A stretch of DNA of 64,000 nucleotides, from the NCBI GenBank assembly GCA_942492935.1, contig OW818654.1:1116001-1180000 (forward strand). Direction: 5' to 3'. Position numbers and translations under genes: made by a program. The DNA is from JANJUO01 sp942492935. GTDB taxonomy: Bacteria > Bacteroidota > Ignavibacteria > Kapaibacteriales > UBA2268. Numbering within the stretch: the stretch's first letter is position 1; every line of letters starts with the position of its first letter. Below, piece after piece: positions 18,851 to 28,810 of this stretch. The notes under the pieces are model-generated. The model saw only the letters and a program-made list of their open reading frames with translations. It did no database searches and was not told the DNA's origin.

Positions 18851-20683
18851 TTATTCTACAGTAACAGATTTAGCTAAATTTCTTGGCTTATCTATTTCTC
18901 TGTCTAATTCTTTTGCTATGTAATATGCAAGTAACTGCAATGGTATAACCGATAAGACTGGAGTTAGCAAAGGTAAAGTTTCCGGGATATAAATCACATG
19001 TTCAACTTCATTTTTCAATCTATCGTCTCCTTCGGTAGCAATCGCAATTACTTTTCCGCCCCTTGTACGTACTTCTTGAATATTAGAAAATACCTTATCA
19101 TAAATTTCGTCTTTTGTTGCAATAACTACAACAGGCATATTTTCATTTATTAATGCAATTGGTCCATGCTTCATTTCAGCAGCAGGGTACCCCTCAGCGT
19201 GAATATAGGAAATTTCTTTAAGTTTCAAAGCCCCTTCCAAAGCTATCGGGAAATTGTAACCTCTTCCAAGGTAGAGAAAATTTGAAGCATTAGCATATTC
19301 TTTTGCAATTTTATTAATATCTTCTCTAAATTCAATTATTTTATTAATTTTCTCTGGAATTGATGCCATTTCTCTTGCAATTTTCATACCTTCTGTTTGG
19401 GAAATATTTTTCATTCTACCAAGATATAACGCAAGTAATGTCAATACAGCTACTTGAGATGTGAATGCTTTGGTTGAAGCTACTCCAATTTCTGGTCCAG
19501 CGTGAATATAAATTCCAGCTTCAGTTTCTCTTGCAATTGAACTGCCAACGACATTCACAATACCAAGAACTGTTATACCCTTTTGCTTAGCTTCTTTGAT
19601 TGCTGCAAGTGTATCAGCAGTTTCACCACTTTGAGAAATTGCTATTACAATATCATTTTGTCTTAATACTGGATTACGGTATCTAAATTCAGACGCATAT
19701 TCAACTTCTACTGGTATATTTGCAAGATGCTCAATAAGATATTCACCAACAAGTGCAGAATGCCACGAAGTACCACAAGCAGTAATAATAATTCTATCCG
19801 CATTTCTCAATTTATCGGCTACAGAATTTAAGCCACCAAGTTTTACATTACCTCTATCAACAATCAGTCTTCCACGGAAGGAATCTCTAAAAGTTTCTGA
19901 TTGTTCTATGATTTCTTTAAGCATAAAATGTTCATAACCACCTTTTTCAATTTGGTCAAGCCCAAATTCAATTTCTTCAATTTGAGATTTTACTTCCTGA
20001 TTACTTATAGTTTTGGTAGTGTAGCCATTTCTTGTGATAATCGCCATTTCGTTATCATTTAAGAAAATCACTTGTTTGGTATGTTGAATAATAGCAGACG
20101 CATCGGAGGCAACAATATATTCATTTTCACCAATACCAAATAGCAATGGACTTCCACGTCTTGCTGCAATTAATTTATCTGGTTCATAAGTTGATAAAAC
20201 CAACATGCCAAATGTACCATCTACTTCTGATAAAGCCAATCTAACTGCCGTTTCAATATCTTGAACTTTATCATATAAAGCACCGATAAAAACAGCAAGC
20301 ACTTCTGTATCAGTATCAGTCTTAAAGAAATATCCTTCTTGCAAAAGTTTTGTTTTTAATATTTGGTAGTTTTCTATAATTCCATTGTGAACAATAGAAA
20401 TATTACCTGAATTATCTTTATGAGGATGTGCATTATTATCATTTGGAATACCGTGAGTTGCCCATCGAGTATGAGCGATACCAATTGTAGAGTCAAAAGT
20501 ATTCTGTCCAATTAATTTATTTAATTCATCAACATAACCTTTTTTCTTTAAAGTCAAAATTTGATTATCAACAAAAACAGACATACCCGCTGAATCGTAT
20601 CCACGGTATTCCATTCTCTTTAATCCGTTTATCAAAATATTTGATGCTTTTTGATTGCCAATATAACCAACAATTCCGCACAT
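18851..20683 (-). CDS. glmS: Glutamine--fructose-6-phosphate aminotransferase (isomerizing)
   Basis: GlmS converts fructose-6-phosphate and glutamine to glucosamine-6-phosphate, the first committed step to UDP-GlcNAc. It has 610 residues, the standard length. After the initiator Met, the nucleophile Cys begins CGIVGYIGNQKAS (class II glutaminase), followed by GYDSAGMSV, HTRWATHGIPNDNNAHPH and VHNGIIENYQ. Two SIS isomerase domains follow, with TACGTSWHSALVGEY, AISQSGETADTLAAIKEAK, ASTKAFTSQ and HAEGYPAAEMKHGPIALI. The protein ends DKPRNLAKSVTVE, canonical for the family. It lies 35 nt downstream of sprA on the same strand. I saw no glmS ribozyme in the short spacer. Confidence 0.97.
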   Translation of the reverse strand: MCGIVGYIGNQKASNILINGLKRMEYRGYDSAGMSVFVDNQILTLKKKGYVDELNKLIGQNTFDSTIGIAHTRWATHGIPNDNNAHPHKDNSGNISIVHNGIIENYQILKTKLLQEGYFFKTDTDTEVLAVFIGALYDKVQDIETAVRLALSEVDGTFGMLVLSTYEPDKLIAARRGSPLLFGIGENEYIVASDASAIIQHTKQVIFLNDNEMAIITRNGYTTKTISNQEVKSQIEEIEFGLDQIEKGGYEHFMLKEIIEQSETFRDSFRGRLIVDRGNVKLGGLNSVADKLRNADRIIITACGTSWHSALVGEYLIEHLANIPVEVEYASEFRYRNPVLRQNDIVIAISQSGETADTLAAIKEAKQKGITVLGIVNVVGSSIARETEAGIYIHAGPEIGVASTKAFTSQVAVLTLLALYLGRMKNISQTEGMKIAREMASIPEKINKIIEFREDINKIAKEYANASNFLYLGRGYNFPIALEGALKLKEISYIHAEGYPAAEMKHGPIALINENMPVVVIATKDEIYDKVFSNIQEVRTRGGKVIAIATEGDDRLKNEVEHVIYIPETLPLLTPVLSVIPLQLLAYYIAKELDREIDKPRNLAKSVTVE

Positions 20684-20718
20684 AAATTTTCCTGAATGAA
20701 TATTTTTATTATAAAAAA

Positions 20719-23700
20719 CTATCTGCCACCTGATAATGAAATACGAAGTTCTAATCCAACCTGTGTAGTATGGAAACCCGGCTGAGCAGCACCCTCGTTA
20801 AATGTTCCTTCGTAACGAACAAAGAATGCGGCTGTTAAAATTTTGCTTAAAGTATATCTTGCACGTGGTTCAATAATGATTTGAGTATTTCCGTTCAAAG
20901 TTCTTCCTTGAGCTTTATCACCTGTGTAAGTTCCTTGTGGTTCTTCTACATTAAAAGTAAATTGTTTGTTCACTTTATAAGTGAATAGGAAACTCAACTC
21001 GAAGTCATTCTTTAGATTAATTCCAAATAATGGGAATTCAAATCCACGCATTGTATAAGATGCTTGAGCCGTAATGTCATCTGTTGCTTGAGATGAAATT
21101 GTAGCACCAGCTGCATTATTAAGTGAATATTGCTTTGTTGATGACCATTTTAGAGTTACATTCAAATTTCCATCTAATCTTTTTTCGTCAAAATTAGCAT
21201 TAAAGCCAATTAATGGTTGGAAACCATATTGTGCTGATTGTGTTTGAATACTCTTACCATTGTCTGTAATCGTGGCTTGCTCTTGATATTGAGATTGATA
21301 GGAATGTTCAAATGTCATTCTTTTTACTAATTTATCCCACCAACTAAATTTCTCTAATCCTTCCCATCTTAAAGTCCAATTTACACTTGGTAAAAATTTA
21401 CCAACATCACCACCAAAAATACTAAATGCTTCTAAACCTTCATAGAATGAATTAGATAATGCAGTTTGATACAAAGCATTTTTTTGAACTTGATTTATTT
21501 CACCATTATTAAATCTTTGGTCAATTCCAACTTTCTGCAATTCATATAATCTAACAACATTATCAACTGTATTATTGAACGGATTCCAGCCAAATATACT
21601 TGGGAAAGTAAAGAATGTACGATTGTAGGATTCAGTTCCCATCACATTTGTAAAAGTTGGATTACCATTAGCATCTGTAACAACAGTCTGATTTCTATTA
21701 TATCCAACATCAGTTTTCCATTTTAATTCAAGGGTAGCACCAGTCCAAAGAGGTCTTGAAGTGTTCGCTTCTAATGCAGATTGTTGTCTGAAATTATCTT
21801 GCAATCTCGCATTAGGTGGTCTTAATCCGATTGAAGTTTCAAATCTGAAAAACGGAAATGCAGCTGATGGAACAATACCAAAGCCACCGTGAGGATGGTC
21901 TATCAAGCCCAATTGATAAGCAAAACTTGGTCCGTTTTCATTTAAACTTTCTCTGAATGTAAGTCCTCTGCCCCAGAAATTATCCATACCAGTGCCACCA
22001 AATACACCAGGATTCAGCGAAGAATTCGTTTGAGTAAAAGTAAAATCAATCTTTTCCCAATCCATTAAAGTAGATTTTATGGTTTTGAAAATATTGAATC
22101 CTTCAGATATAGATTTGCTTGTTGTATCTTTAGTAGGTCCTGGTCCACCAAATATTTTTGGTTTCGGTGATTCTTGAGTTATACCAAACCATTCTTCACC
22201 GAGTGATTTTAATCTGAAAGACATATTGAATCTGATATTATTATTAAAACTTGCAACTTTAACAATATCACGAATTTCAGGGTCTCGTTGAAGTGGGTCA
22301 GACCAATTATAAGAAGTATTGAACGAACCAGTAATATCGAAATATTTGCTTGTTCCCCAAAAATCTGGTAAAGTTGGTTTGAAATTCATTGTAACTGTTT
22401 GAAGATGTAGAGTATTTTGACCGAAATCAACAAATTTGCCATTTTTAAAAAACATTAAAGCAGCAATTTCACTTCCAGTTCTTTGTCTTCCAAATTCATC
22501 AATTTCAAATGGGACAAGCGTACTATTCGTTGTAAATGTATAATCAATTATCGGACTAAGTAAACCACCTTCGGATAATTTCCAATTCAAACTTGCTTTC
22601 CGAATAGCAGAAAAATCACGCATTACAGGACTTGGATATTCCAAATATCTTGATTGTTCTGTTTGCCTTCTTCTTGTCAAATTAAAATCTGTATTAATGT
22701 TTGACGGTAGAAAATTTATTTTCCATTTACTATAAGCACCTAAAATTGGAACTCCTTCCAAAAAGCCGAGTGGTGATATTGCAAGCAACTCTGGAATTGC
22801 TAAACCATACTGCAAAGTAAATCTCCAAACCCAATTAAATCTTTCCTCATAAACAGGTGAACGCTCGTATTCCTGAGAATATGAATATCCCAAAGTAAGT
22901 TTGTTCAGCAATTCTTTAATTAAAATAAAATCTGACGGCAAACCAAGTTTTACCCCAGTAATCGACCACATATCTTGAACTCTCATTGTTTGAGAGCGAT
23001 TCAATACATTATCACGTGCTTCAGCAGCTTCTACAGTAGTTTTACCTTCGGCTATGGCATTATTATATGCAGTTGTAGCTGCTTCATTAAGCAAAATGTC
23101 ATTGTTTGCCACATAAAGTGGATTATCCATTATTTCGGAGTGAGTATAAGCGATAGGTAACTTCATTCCTGAAAAACTCTTTGGTGCAAATTTTTCAAGA
23201 TTTCCTTCAGCAGTAAAACTCCATTTAGTAGAATTCATTCTCAAGCCAAATCTTTCTTCAAGCTGATGAAAATTTGGTTGTGATGTTTCAAAATTAGCAT
23301 TAATTCTACCTAAATCAGCAAGTGTTACACTTACATTTCCCAAACCAGCCCAATCAGAACTTTCTTCTGGTGTGATAAGCCGTAATTCATTTACCCACAT
23401 TCTTGTAGTTAATTCATTCGGAAATCTTTCAGCTGGATTAAATATACCAACGCCAAAGAATTGTACACGCGTTAAAATAGGATAACCTTTAATTGCAAAA
23501 ACTGCATCTGGGTCGTTTGGAACAGGGAAAATCTGTCTTTCTCGTGTAATGGAAGTATCACGAGCTTGCTTAATAGCAGTAAGCTGACTTAAATCAATTT
23601 CAATGTCCTGCCATCCTCTTGTTAAAGGTCGTCTGTATTCATAATAATTTCCTGAGTCTATACCAAATCTGATAAATGCGTAAGCTTTTGGAACTGCACC

Positions 23701-26700
23701 GGGTACAATTATATCCGGCATTGCACCATCACCATGAATGAAGAATTTTAATTTCTTATAGAAAAATAAATCCAAAGGTCTGAAAATTCTCGTTGCCATT
23801 CTTTCATCGCCATAACGCAGATTTTTTACTCCAATCGCAATTGATTGTTCATTCATTCTAATATCTTGAGTTGGGTCAGGATTATTCAATTGTCTTGGTG
23901 GTTGAACTCCGGGAGGCGAAGTATAAAAGTCAGGTGATTTTGAATTTTCGTAAAGATTTACAAATGAGATTGATAAAACACTATCATTAGGGTCAGGATT
24001 TGATTGTAATGTACTTACTCTCTGCCATTGTGAACCTACCAATTTCCAATCAACTATTTCTCCAGCAAATTTTCCACCCTGAATTCTAATTCTTGCATAA
24101 TTAATATTTGAGAATAATGGATTACCAGTTTTTGATGATGGTTTTCGTATTGGAATTCTGTAAATATACCAACCTTGTTCTGGGTTTCCACCAACGATTT
24201 GAGGATTATTAGCAACTTCCCAGTCCCATCTTGCAGTTTGAAGTTCATAAGTAAAATAACTATTATCTTGAGAAATTACTTGTCCATTGTTTGAATTTAA
24301 AACCTCAGTATCAGGATATTGTCCTAATTCTGAAACAGTTGCATTTCCTTCAAAATTATTGTATTTGTAAAAATCAAGTGGATTTCTTTTTCTATCATCT
24401 TTTCCAAATTCAAACATATAATCATCTCTTGCAGGGTCAACTTCAAGGTTTAAAGGATAAGGATATGTTTCTTTTTCTTTTGCATTTGCAATGGCATCTA
24501 TACCCACATCTTCATTCACGTCAATAATACCATTAGGTAATGGATTCGCTTCAGTAATTCCGTCTTCTGTATTTGTTGACTTATTAGGTATAATATCTTC
24601 TGAAATTTGACCTAAATCTATATAAAATTTAGTTTTCCCTTCATCTCTATCGTGAATACGCATTGTTACTTCAAGAAATTCAATATTTTCAGTATCAAAA
24701 TTCGTAGTAAATGAGGATAATAATCGTTGCATACCTCCCCAAATCTTTGGTTGGACCGTATCACGTAATTGCCAAACATCAGTTGAATTATATTGTGGAT
24801 TTAATGTATCAAGATATTCTGGATTTTGATTATAAATACCTCTTGTATCAGGTGCAAAAACCAAATACATTGGATTTAAAAAATTTCTACCTTGAATATA
24901 AGATTCATTTTCTGGATATACTTCCTGAACAGGTACTCTCGGAATAAAGAATTGCCACCAGAATAACTTTCCTCTATGCAGATTTGCAACTGAATCACTT
25001 GCCCATTTGGTGCTATCAACATGTTGCGATGAATGTTGCCATTGAGCAGCATTTAATCCCAGTGAAATATTTCTTTGTGAGCCATCAAAATCATCTATAA
25101 ATACAACAGGTTCGCCATTATCAGAAGCAATTTCTGAACTACGTTTATTTGGGGTAGGCATCATCAATGCCCATTCACCTTTAAGAGTGATATTTGATTG
25201 TGCTTTTGTATCATAAAATGGTAGGGCATCTAATGCTTTAGTAAGCCATTGGGCATCCCAATTTAAATTTCCATCTAATCCAAACATTGTATTACTAATC
25301 GGTTCTTCGCCAAGCCGTACACGGTCAACTATTGCAGATTGGTCATAGTGCATAAGCGTAAAACCAAGATACGCTTTTGCCGTTCGGGTGGTAAACAAAT
25401 CATAATCGCCTCGAATTCCAGCGAGGGTCTTTGTTGCTATATTAAATATATCTCTTTGCTCATATTCTACTTTCAAATTAGCACCCGGCAAACTTGCTCG
25501 AGGATTTTTCATTGTAAGCGTACCAGCGTAATAATCAACTACGTAATCCTGATTTTCAATAAGTGGCACACCATCAAGTGTTACTCTTACACTATTTCTT
25601 GCTAAATTAAATGCACCAAGATTAATTCTGTTGGATTGTCTGCCAGATACTTCACCAGAAATAACAAATCTATCTCTTGCTGTATTCTGACGAGCTACAT
25701 CATTTGTTGTATCATAAGGAGAACTGAATATATATTCAAATGCTATATCAGGATTTCCAACTTCTGGCCTTCTAAAATAACGAACAATGGAAGAATCAAA
25801 TGGTCTTGAACTTGGAAACGTAATTGTACCTTCAACAGCATCAAAAAATGGTGGCATCATATCAAAAACACCATCAGGAGGTGCTGCACCTGTACCATTA
25901 TTTACTTGGTCAACTCCAAAAATAGTAACTAATTTGTCAGGAGCTCCCGGAAGAACATCAGAAGAGTCATTATTTCTATTTATGTACCATATATTAATTT
26001 TGGTTTCGGCTACATTAACATTTCGAGCATTAATATCATAAATATTCTTCATTTGCCTTTTCCAAAGCGTTCTGAAACCTGGCTGAAGATTTGGATATGA
26101 AATCAATTTCAAGACAAATGTATCATTTACCCCTACTTGATATGAAAATGTACCATAATATCTATCGTCTATATTTGAAGTGGTAGGACCTTCAGTTCTA
26201 TAAGCAACAGCATAAGCCCTATCTTGCCTCATATTTCTAATTATCAAAGTACCAAGATTGTAATTAATTTTAAATCTTGTGGTATCTAATCTAATAAATT
26301 GACCACGTGCAACTTCACCAGCTTTAATGTCAACAATTTTATAATTATTAGAATATTGTTGAGAACCATTCCAAGCAGGTAAATCAGCATGTGCTACTGC
26401 ATTACCAGAGGATTTTGCAGCTTCCACAGGGTCATTAGTTGATTCGTAAACTTCAATTTCTTTAATTCTTAAACTATCAGCACTTGGAGGAATAACCGGT
26501 GTACTTGTTTCAAAATATTTATCATAAACCGCCAAATATGCTGTATCGAGGAAGAAATTGTTCTTTGCAAAATCGTAAGCTCGTATTTGAAATGGCTGAG
26601 TAGTGGCACCACCTCTAACATCAACAAATTTTGCTTGTCCTCTTTTTTGAGAGAACAATGTTTTTAAGTATAATGGACCAAATTGAAAATCTGCTCTCAC

Positions 26701-27657
26701 ACCGAACAAAGTTTCACCACCACGAATAAGAGTAGTTGGTAAAGGCAAATCCACATTACCTACTTCAACTAATTTGATAATATCATCATCATAGCCACTA
26801 TAACCAATTTTGAATTTATTTTCTAAATCATAACTGTTTCTTGTATCCCAGTTTGTACCAAGACGTAATTTATCACCAATTCTTCCGCTTACATTTAATC
26901 TAATATCTTGATTGAAAATTGGAGAAGACTGAGTTTGACCAAATTGTGATACAGTACCAAGATTTTGAGAGTCCCATCTCCAGCCAAGTGTAACATTTGC
27001 TTCACCACTAACATTAATAGCAATTTCAGGTTTTCCAAAAATGCTGAAAATGGGATTTGGAGGTACAGGAATTGCGATACCTGTTGATTGACCCAACATT
27101 CTTGCTAAATCACCTTGAGACAAAGCTTGCTTAATATCGTAAACAGTTATTAATGAATCCCAAATTCTTTTATTGAGTTTATCACGTCTTTTTTCTAAAT
27201 AATTATCTAATTCTAAAGTATAAGCGGGATTTAATTCCAAAGAATCAAGATATTCTCCATTTACAAAAAATGAGCCAGAGGAATCTATTTTACTGTAAGT
27301 ATTGTAACCCTTGGGATTATTTTGATTTGAATTATTATATTCGAAATTGTAGTAATTCTCTCTGAAAATATCAGGTCTTTTCAAAAATTTAGGAGTAATG
27401 TTGAAATACGAATCGGGTTCTTTAACTTGTACTTTAGGTGTTAATGTATCCAAATCTCGAAAGCTATCATCAATCGGCTGAAGGGCAAACAATGAGTATA
27501 ATTGAGGAGCAAACAGAATGTAAGTACTAAAGAATTGATTACTAAATAAATACTGATTAATTATAAAAGTATTATAATAATTATAACTTGTATAAGCTGA
27601 TAAATCAGCAAAGCCAATCAACATTAACGAAATAAGAAAAATCCGAATATTTTTCAT
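20719..27657 (-). CDS. sprA: SprA, type IX secretion system outer-membrane translocon / gliding protein
   Basis: SprA is the giant beta-barrel that moves T9SS cargo across the outer membrane. At 2312 residues this protein is in the family range (about 2,400). A signal peptide (IRIFLISLMLIGFADLSAY) is followed by SprA N-terminal features such as ITPKFLKRPDIF, LARMLGQSTGIAIPVPPNPIF and SGEANVTLGWRWDSQN. Repeated SprA signatures follow, including GTLTMKNPRASLPGANLKVEYEQRDIF (in part), DDFDGSQRNISLGLN and barrel strands to the end (PGFHTTQVGLELRISLSGGR). It leads an apparent operon with glmS, a UDP-sugar dehydrogenase and an SDR. The many T9SS sorting-domain proteins in the window are its likely cargo. 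Confidence 0.95.
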   Translation of the reverse strand: MKNIRIFLISLMLIGFADLSAYTSYNYYNTFIINQYLFSNQFFSTYILFAPQLYSLFALQPIDDSFRDLDTLTPKVQVKEPDSYFNITPKFLKRPDIFRENYYNFEYNNSNQNNPKGYNTYSKIDSSGSFFVNGEYLDSLELNPAYTLELDNYLEKRRDKLNKRIWDSLITVYDIKQALSQGDLARMLGQSTGIAIPVPPNPIFSIFGKPEIAINVSGEANVTLGWRWDSQNLGTVSQFGQTQSSPIFNQDIRLNVSGRIGDKLRLGTNWDTRNSYDLENKFKIGYSGYDDDIIKLVEVGNVDLPLPTTLIRGGETLFGVRADFQFGPLYLKTLFSQKRGQAKFVDVRGGATTQPFQIRAYDFAKNNFFLDTAYLAVYDKYFETSTPVIPPSADSLRIKEIEVYESTNDPVEAAKSSGNAVAHADLPAWNGSQQYSNNYKIVDIKAGEVARGQFIRLDTTRFKINYNLGTLIIRNMRQDRAYAVAYRTEGPTTSNIDDRYYGTFSYQVGVNDTFVLKLISYPNLQPGFRTLWKRQMKNIYDINARNVNVAETKINIWYINRNNDSSDVLPGAPDKLVTIFGVDQVNNGTGAAPPDGVFDMMPPFFDAVEGTITFPSSRPFDSSIVRYFRRPEVGNPDIAFEYIFSSPYDTTNDVARQNTARDRFVISGEVSGRQSNRINLGAFNLARNSVRVTLDGVPLIENQDYVVDYYAGTLTMKNPRASLPGANLKVEYEQRDIFNIATKTLAGIRGDYDLFTTRTAKAYLGFTLMHYDQSAIVDRVRLGEEPISNTMFGLDGNLNWDAQWLTKALDALPFYDTKAQSNITLKGEWALMMPTPNKRSSEIASDNGEPVVFIDDFDGSQRNISLGLNAAQWQHSSQHVDSTKWASDSVANLHRGKLFWWQFFIPRVPVQEVYPENESYIQGRNFLNPMYLVFAPDTRGIYNQNPEYLDTLNPQYNSTDVWQLRDTVQPKIWGGMQRLLSSFTTNFDTENIEFLEVTMRIHDRDEGKTKFYIDLGQISEDIIPNKSTNTEDGITEANPLPNGIIDVNEDVGIDAIANAKEKETYPYPLNLEVDPARDDYMFEFGKDDRKRNPLDFYKYNNFEGNATVSELGQYPDTEVLNSNNGQVISQDNSYFTYELQTARWDWEVANNPQIVGGNPEQGWYIYRIPIRKPSSKTGNPLFSNINYARIRIQGGKFAGEIVDWKLVGSQWQRVSTLQSNPDPNDSVLSISFVNLYENSKSPDFYTSPPGVQPPRQLNNPDPTQDIRMNEQSIAIGVKNLRYGDERMATRIFRPLDLFFYKKLKFFIHGDGAMPDIIVPGAVPKAYAFIRFGIDSGNYYEYRRPLTRGWQDIEIDLSQLTAIKQARDTSITRERQIFPVPNDPDAVFAIKGYPILTRVQFFGVGIFNPAERFPNELTTRMWVNELRLITPEESSDWAGLGNVSVTLADLGRINANFETSQPNFHQLEERFGLRMNSTKWSFTAEGNLEKFAPKSFSGMKLPIAYTHSEIMDNPLYVANNDILLNEAATTAYNNAIAEGKTTVEAAEARDNVLNRSQTMRVQDMWSITGVKLGLPSDFILIKELLNKLTLGYSYSQEYERSPVYEERFNWVWRFTLQYGLAIPELLAISPLGFLEGVPILGAYSKWKINFLPSNINTDFNLTRRRQTEQSRYLEYPSPVMRDFSAIRKASLNWKLSEGGLLSPIIDYTFTTNSTLVPFEIDEFGRQRTGSEIAALMFFKNGKFVDFGQNTLHLQTVTMNFKPTLPDFWGTSKYFDITGSFNTSYNWSDPLQRDPEIRDIVKVASFNNNIRFNMSFRLKSLGEEWFGITQESPKPKIFGGPGPTKDTTSKSISEGFNIFKTIKSTLMDWEKIDFTFTQTNSSLNPGVFGGTGMDNFWGRGLTFRESLNENGPSFAYQLGLIDHPHGGFGIVPSAAFPFFRFETSIGLRPPNARLQDNFRQQSALEANTSRPLWTGATLELKWKTDVGYNRNQTVVTDANGNPTFTNVMGTESYNRTFFTFPSIFGWNPFNNTVDNVVRLYELQKVGIDQRFNNGEINQVQKNALYQTALSNSFYEGLEAFSIFGGDVGKFLPSVNWTLRWEGLEKFSWWDKLVKRMTFEHSYQSQYQEQATITDNGKSIQTQSAQYGFQPLIGFNANFDEKRLDGNLNVTLKWSSTKQYSLNNAAGATISSQATDDITAQASYTMRGFEFPLFGINLKNDFELSFLFTYKVNKQFTFNVEEPQGTYTGDKAQGRTLNGNTQIIIEPRARYTLSKILTAAFFVRYEGTFNEGAAQPGFHTTQVGLELRISLSGGR

Positions 27658-28442
27658 TTTGCTACGCTAAAAAATTACTTAAAATCCGTAAAATCACTTT
27701 ATCAGAAACCATACCATAATTCATTATACAATACTGACAAAAGCATAAATAACACAACTTACATTATTTATATTCGTAGCAAATAATTCGATATTTACCT
27801 CTTAAAAAAAATTTGTGCAAACAACAAACACTAATATAACGAATTTGATATAAATTTCGTGAATACAGCATTGAATTATTTTAAAATTTTTTTAATAATA
27901 CATCAATTATTACTAAAAAACATAAATGCAAAATATATACACGGAATTAATTTATGAATATTTTTTTATTTTTCTGGTTTATCATAATTTTCGATAAAGT
28001 CATAAATTTTGAAGTTGAATTACTCATTACAAATTTTTATCTAATATCAATTGAATTATGAAATTATACTATTATGACTTTCGATTTTATAAAAATCTAT
28101 AAACATTAGCTGTATTGATTAAGCATAAAAAATTCTGTGAAGAAATTAAAGAGTAGTTTTAAACATCATATTTGGCATTAAACCCAAGTTGCAACTCAAT
28201 TTCCCAAAAATAACTTTTTTGGGGATTTCTGAAAATATTTCCCATTTGTAAGTGCTTGTGAGAATTTTCATTATTGATTTTGTAAGGACTTATACACAAT
28301 AGATTGCAACTTGGGTTAAAATATTGTTATTGCAATTGTCAAATTCTTTACCTTCTACAAAAAGTTTATACTTGTTTGAAATTATTTTAGTAAATTGCAA
28401 TTTCGTATTGGATTAATTTGTTAATTATTATTTCTTAAAATA
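27658..28442. other. Divergent intergenic region containing a small inverted-repeat element
   Basis: This 785-bp non-coding stretch lies between sprA (minus) and the FtsL-like gene (plus). It is highly AT-rich. The only structure I can see is the 137-bp inverted-repeat-bounded element at 28181-28317. Promoters for both flanking transcripts must lie here, but no box could be assigned with confidence. Confidence 0.6.
28181..28317. mobile_element. Small inverted-repeat-bounded element, MITE candidate
   Basis: Perfect 14-bp terminal inverted repeats, AACCCAAGTTGCAA (28181-28194) and TTGCAACTTGGGTT (28304-28317), bound 109 bp of non-coding sequence. An interior CCCAAAAATAACTTTTTTGGG forms a further imperfect hairpin. 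The size and end structure fit a miniature inverted-repeat transposable element. No matching transposase is present in the window and no clear target duplication is visible. Flanking TTA on both sides could be a 3-bp duplication or chance. Confidence 0.5.
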
Positions 28443-28784
28443 ATGAGCTTTATAAAAAATTTATTTGATTTCAGAAAAGGACCTGATGAACCCGAAAATC
28501 TTATCAATATAAAAGAATGGGTAAGGTTGAATCGTTGGCTGCTTTTCTTTTTTATAGTAGTTTCAGCAGCTGCTTTAGTTTTGATTGTTAGTAATGTTAG
28601 AAATATTAATGAACTTTTATCTGATTTAAGAAAATTAGAAAAAACGGAAAAAGAAATTAAAAATGTAAATCTTAGATTAAATGCTCAGATTATTCAACTC
28701 GAATCACCAGAAAGAATTATACCTATTGCTGAAAATTATTTGATGATGACCATACCCGAAACTGCTCCTTTAGAATTGAAATAG
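28443..28784 (+). CDS. Small bitopic membrane protein, FtsL/DivIC-like
   Basis: A 113-residue protein with a charged N-terminal cytoplasmic tail, one transmembrane helix at about 31-50 (WLLFFFIVVSAAALVLIVS) and a coiled coil (NINELLSDLRKLEKTEKEI). A short motif, LESPERIIPIAENYLMMTIP, follows; in FtsL/DivIC-type divisome proteins the coiled coil is followed by a similar 'P-e-r-i-e-x-A-x-x-x-L' segment. This topology and motif support an FtsL-like division role, but sequences in the family are poorly conserved. pheS starts 26 nt downstream, so the two are probably co-transcribed. Not in a dcw cluster here, which weakens the call. Confidence 0.6.
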   Translation: MSFIKNLFDFRKGPDEPENLINIKEWVRLNRWLLFFFIVVSAAALVLIVSNVRNINELLSDLRKLEKTEKEIKNVNLRLNAQIIQLESPERIIPIAENYLMMTIPETAPLELK

Positions 28785-28810
28785 TTTTAAAATAATTATA
28801 TATAAATATT

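Noticed and set aside
20684..20718. glmS ribozyme or leader upstream of glmS
   Set aside because: Only 35 nt separate it from sprA; there is no room for the ribozyme and no conserved motif.
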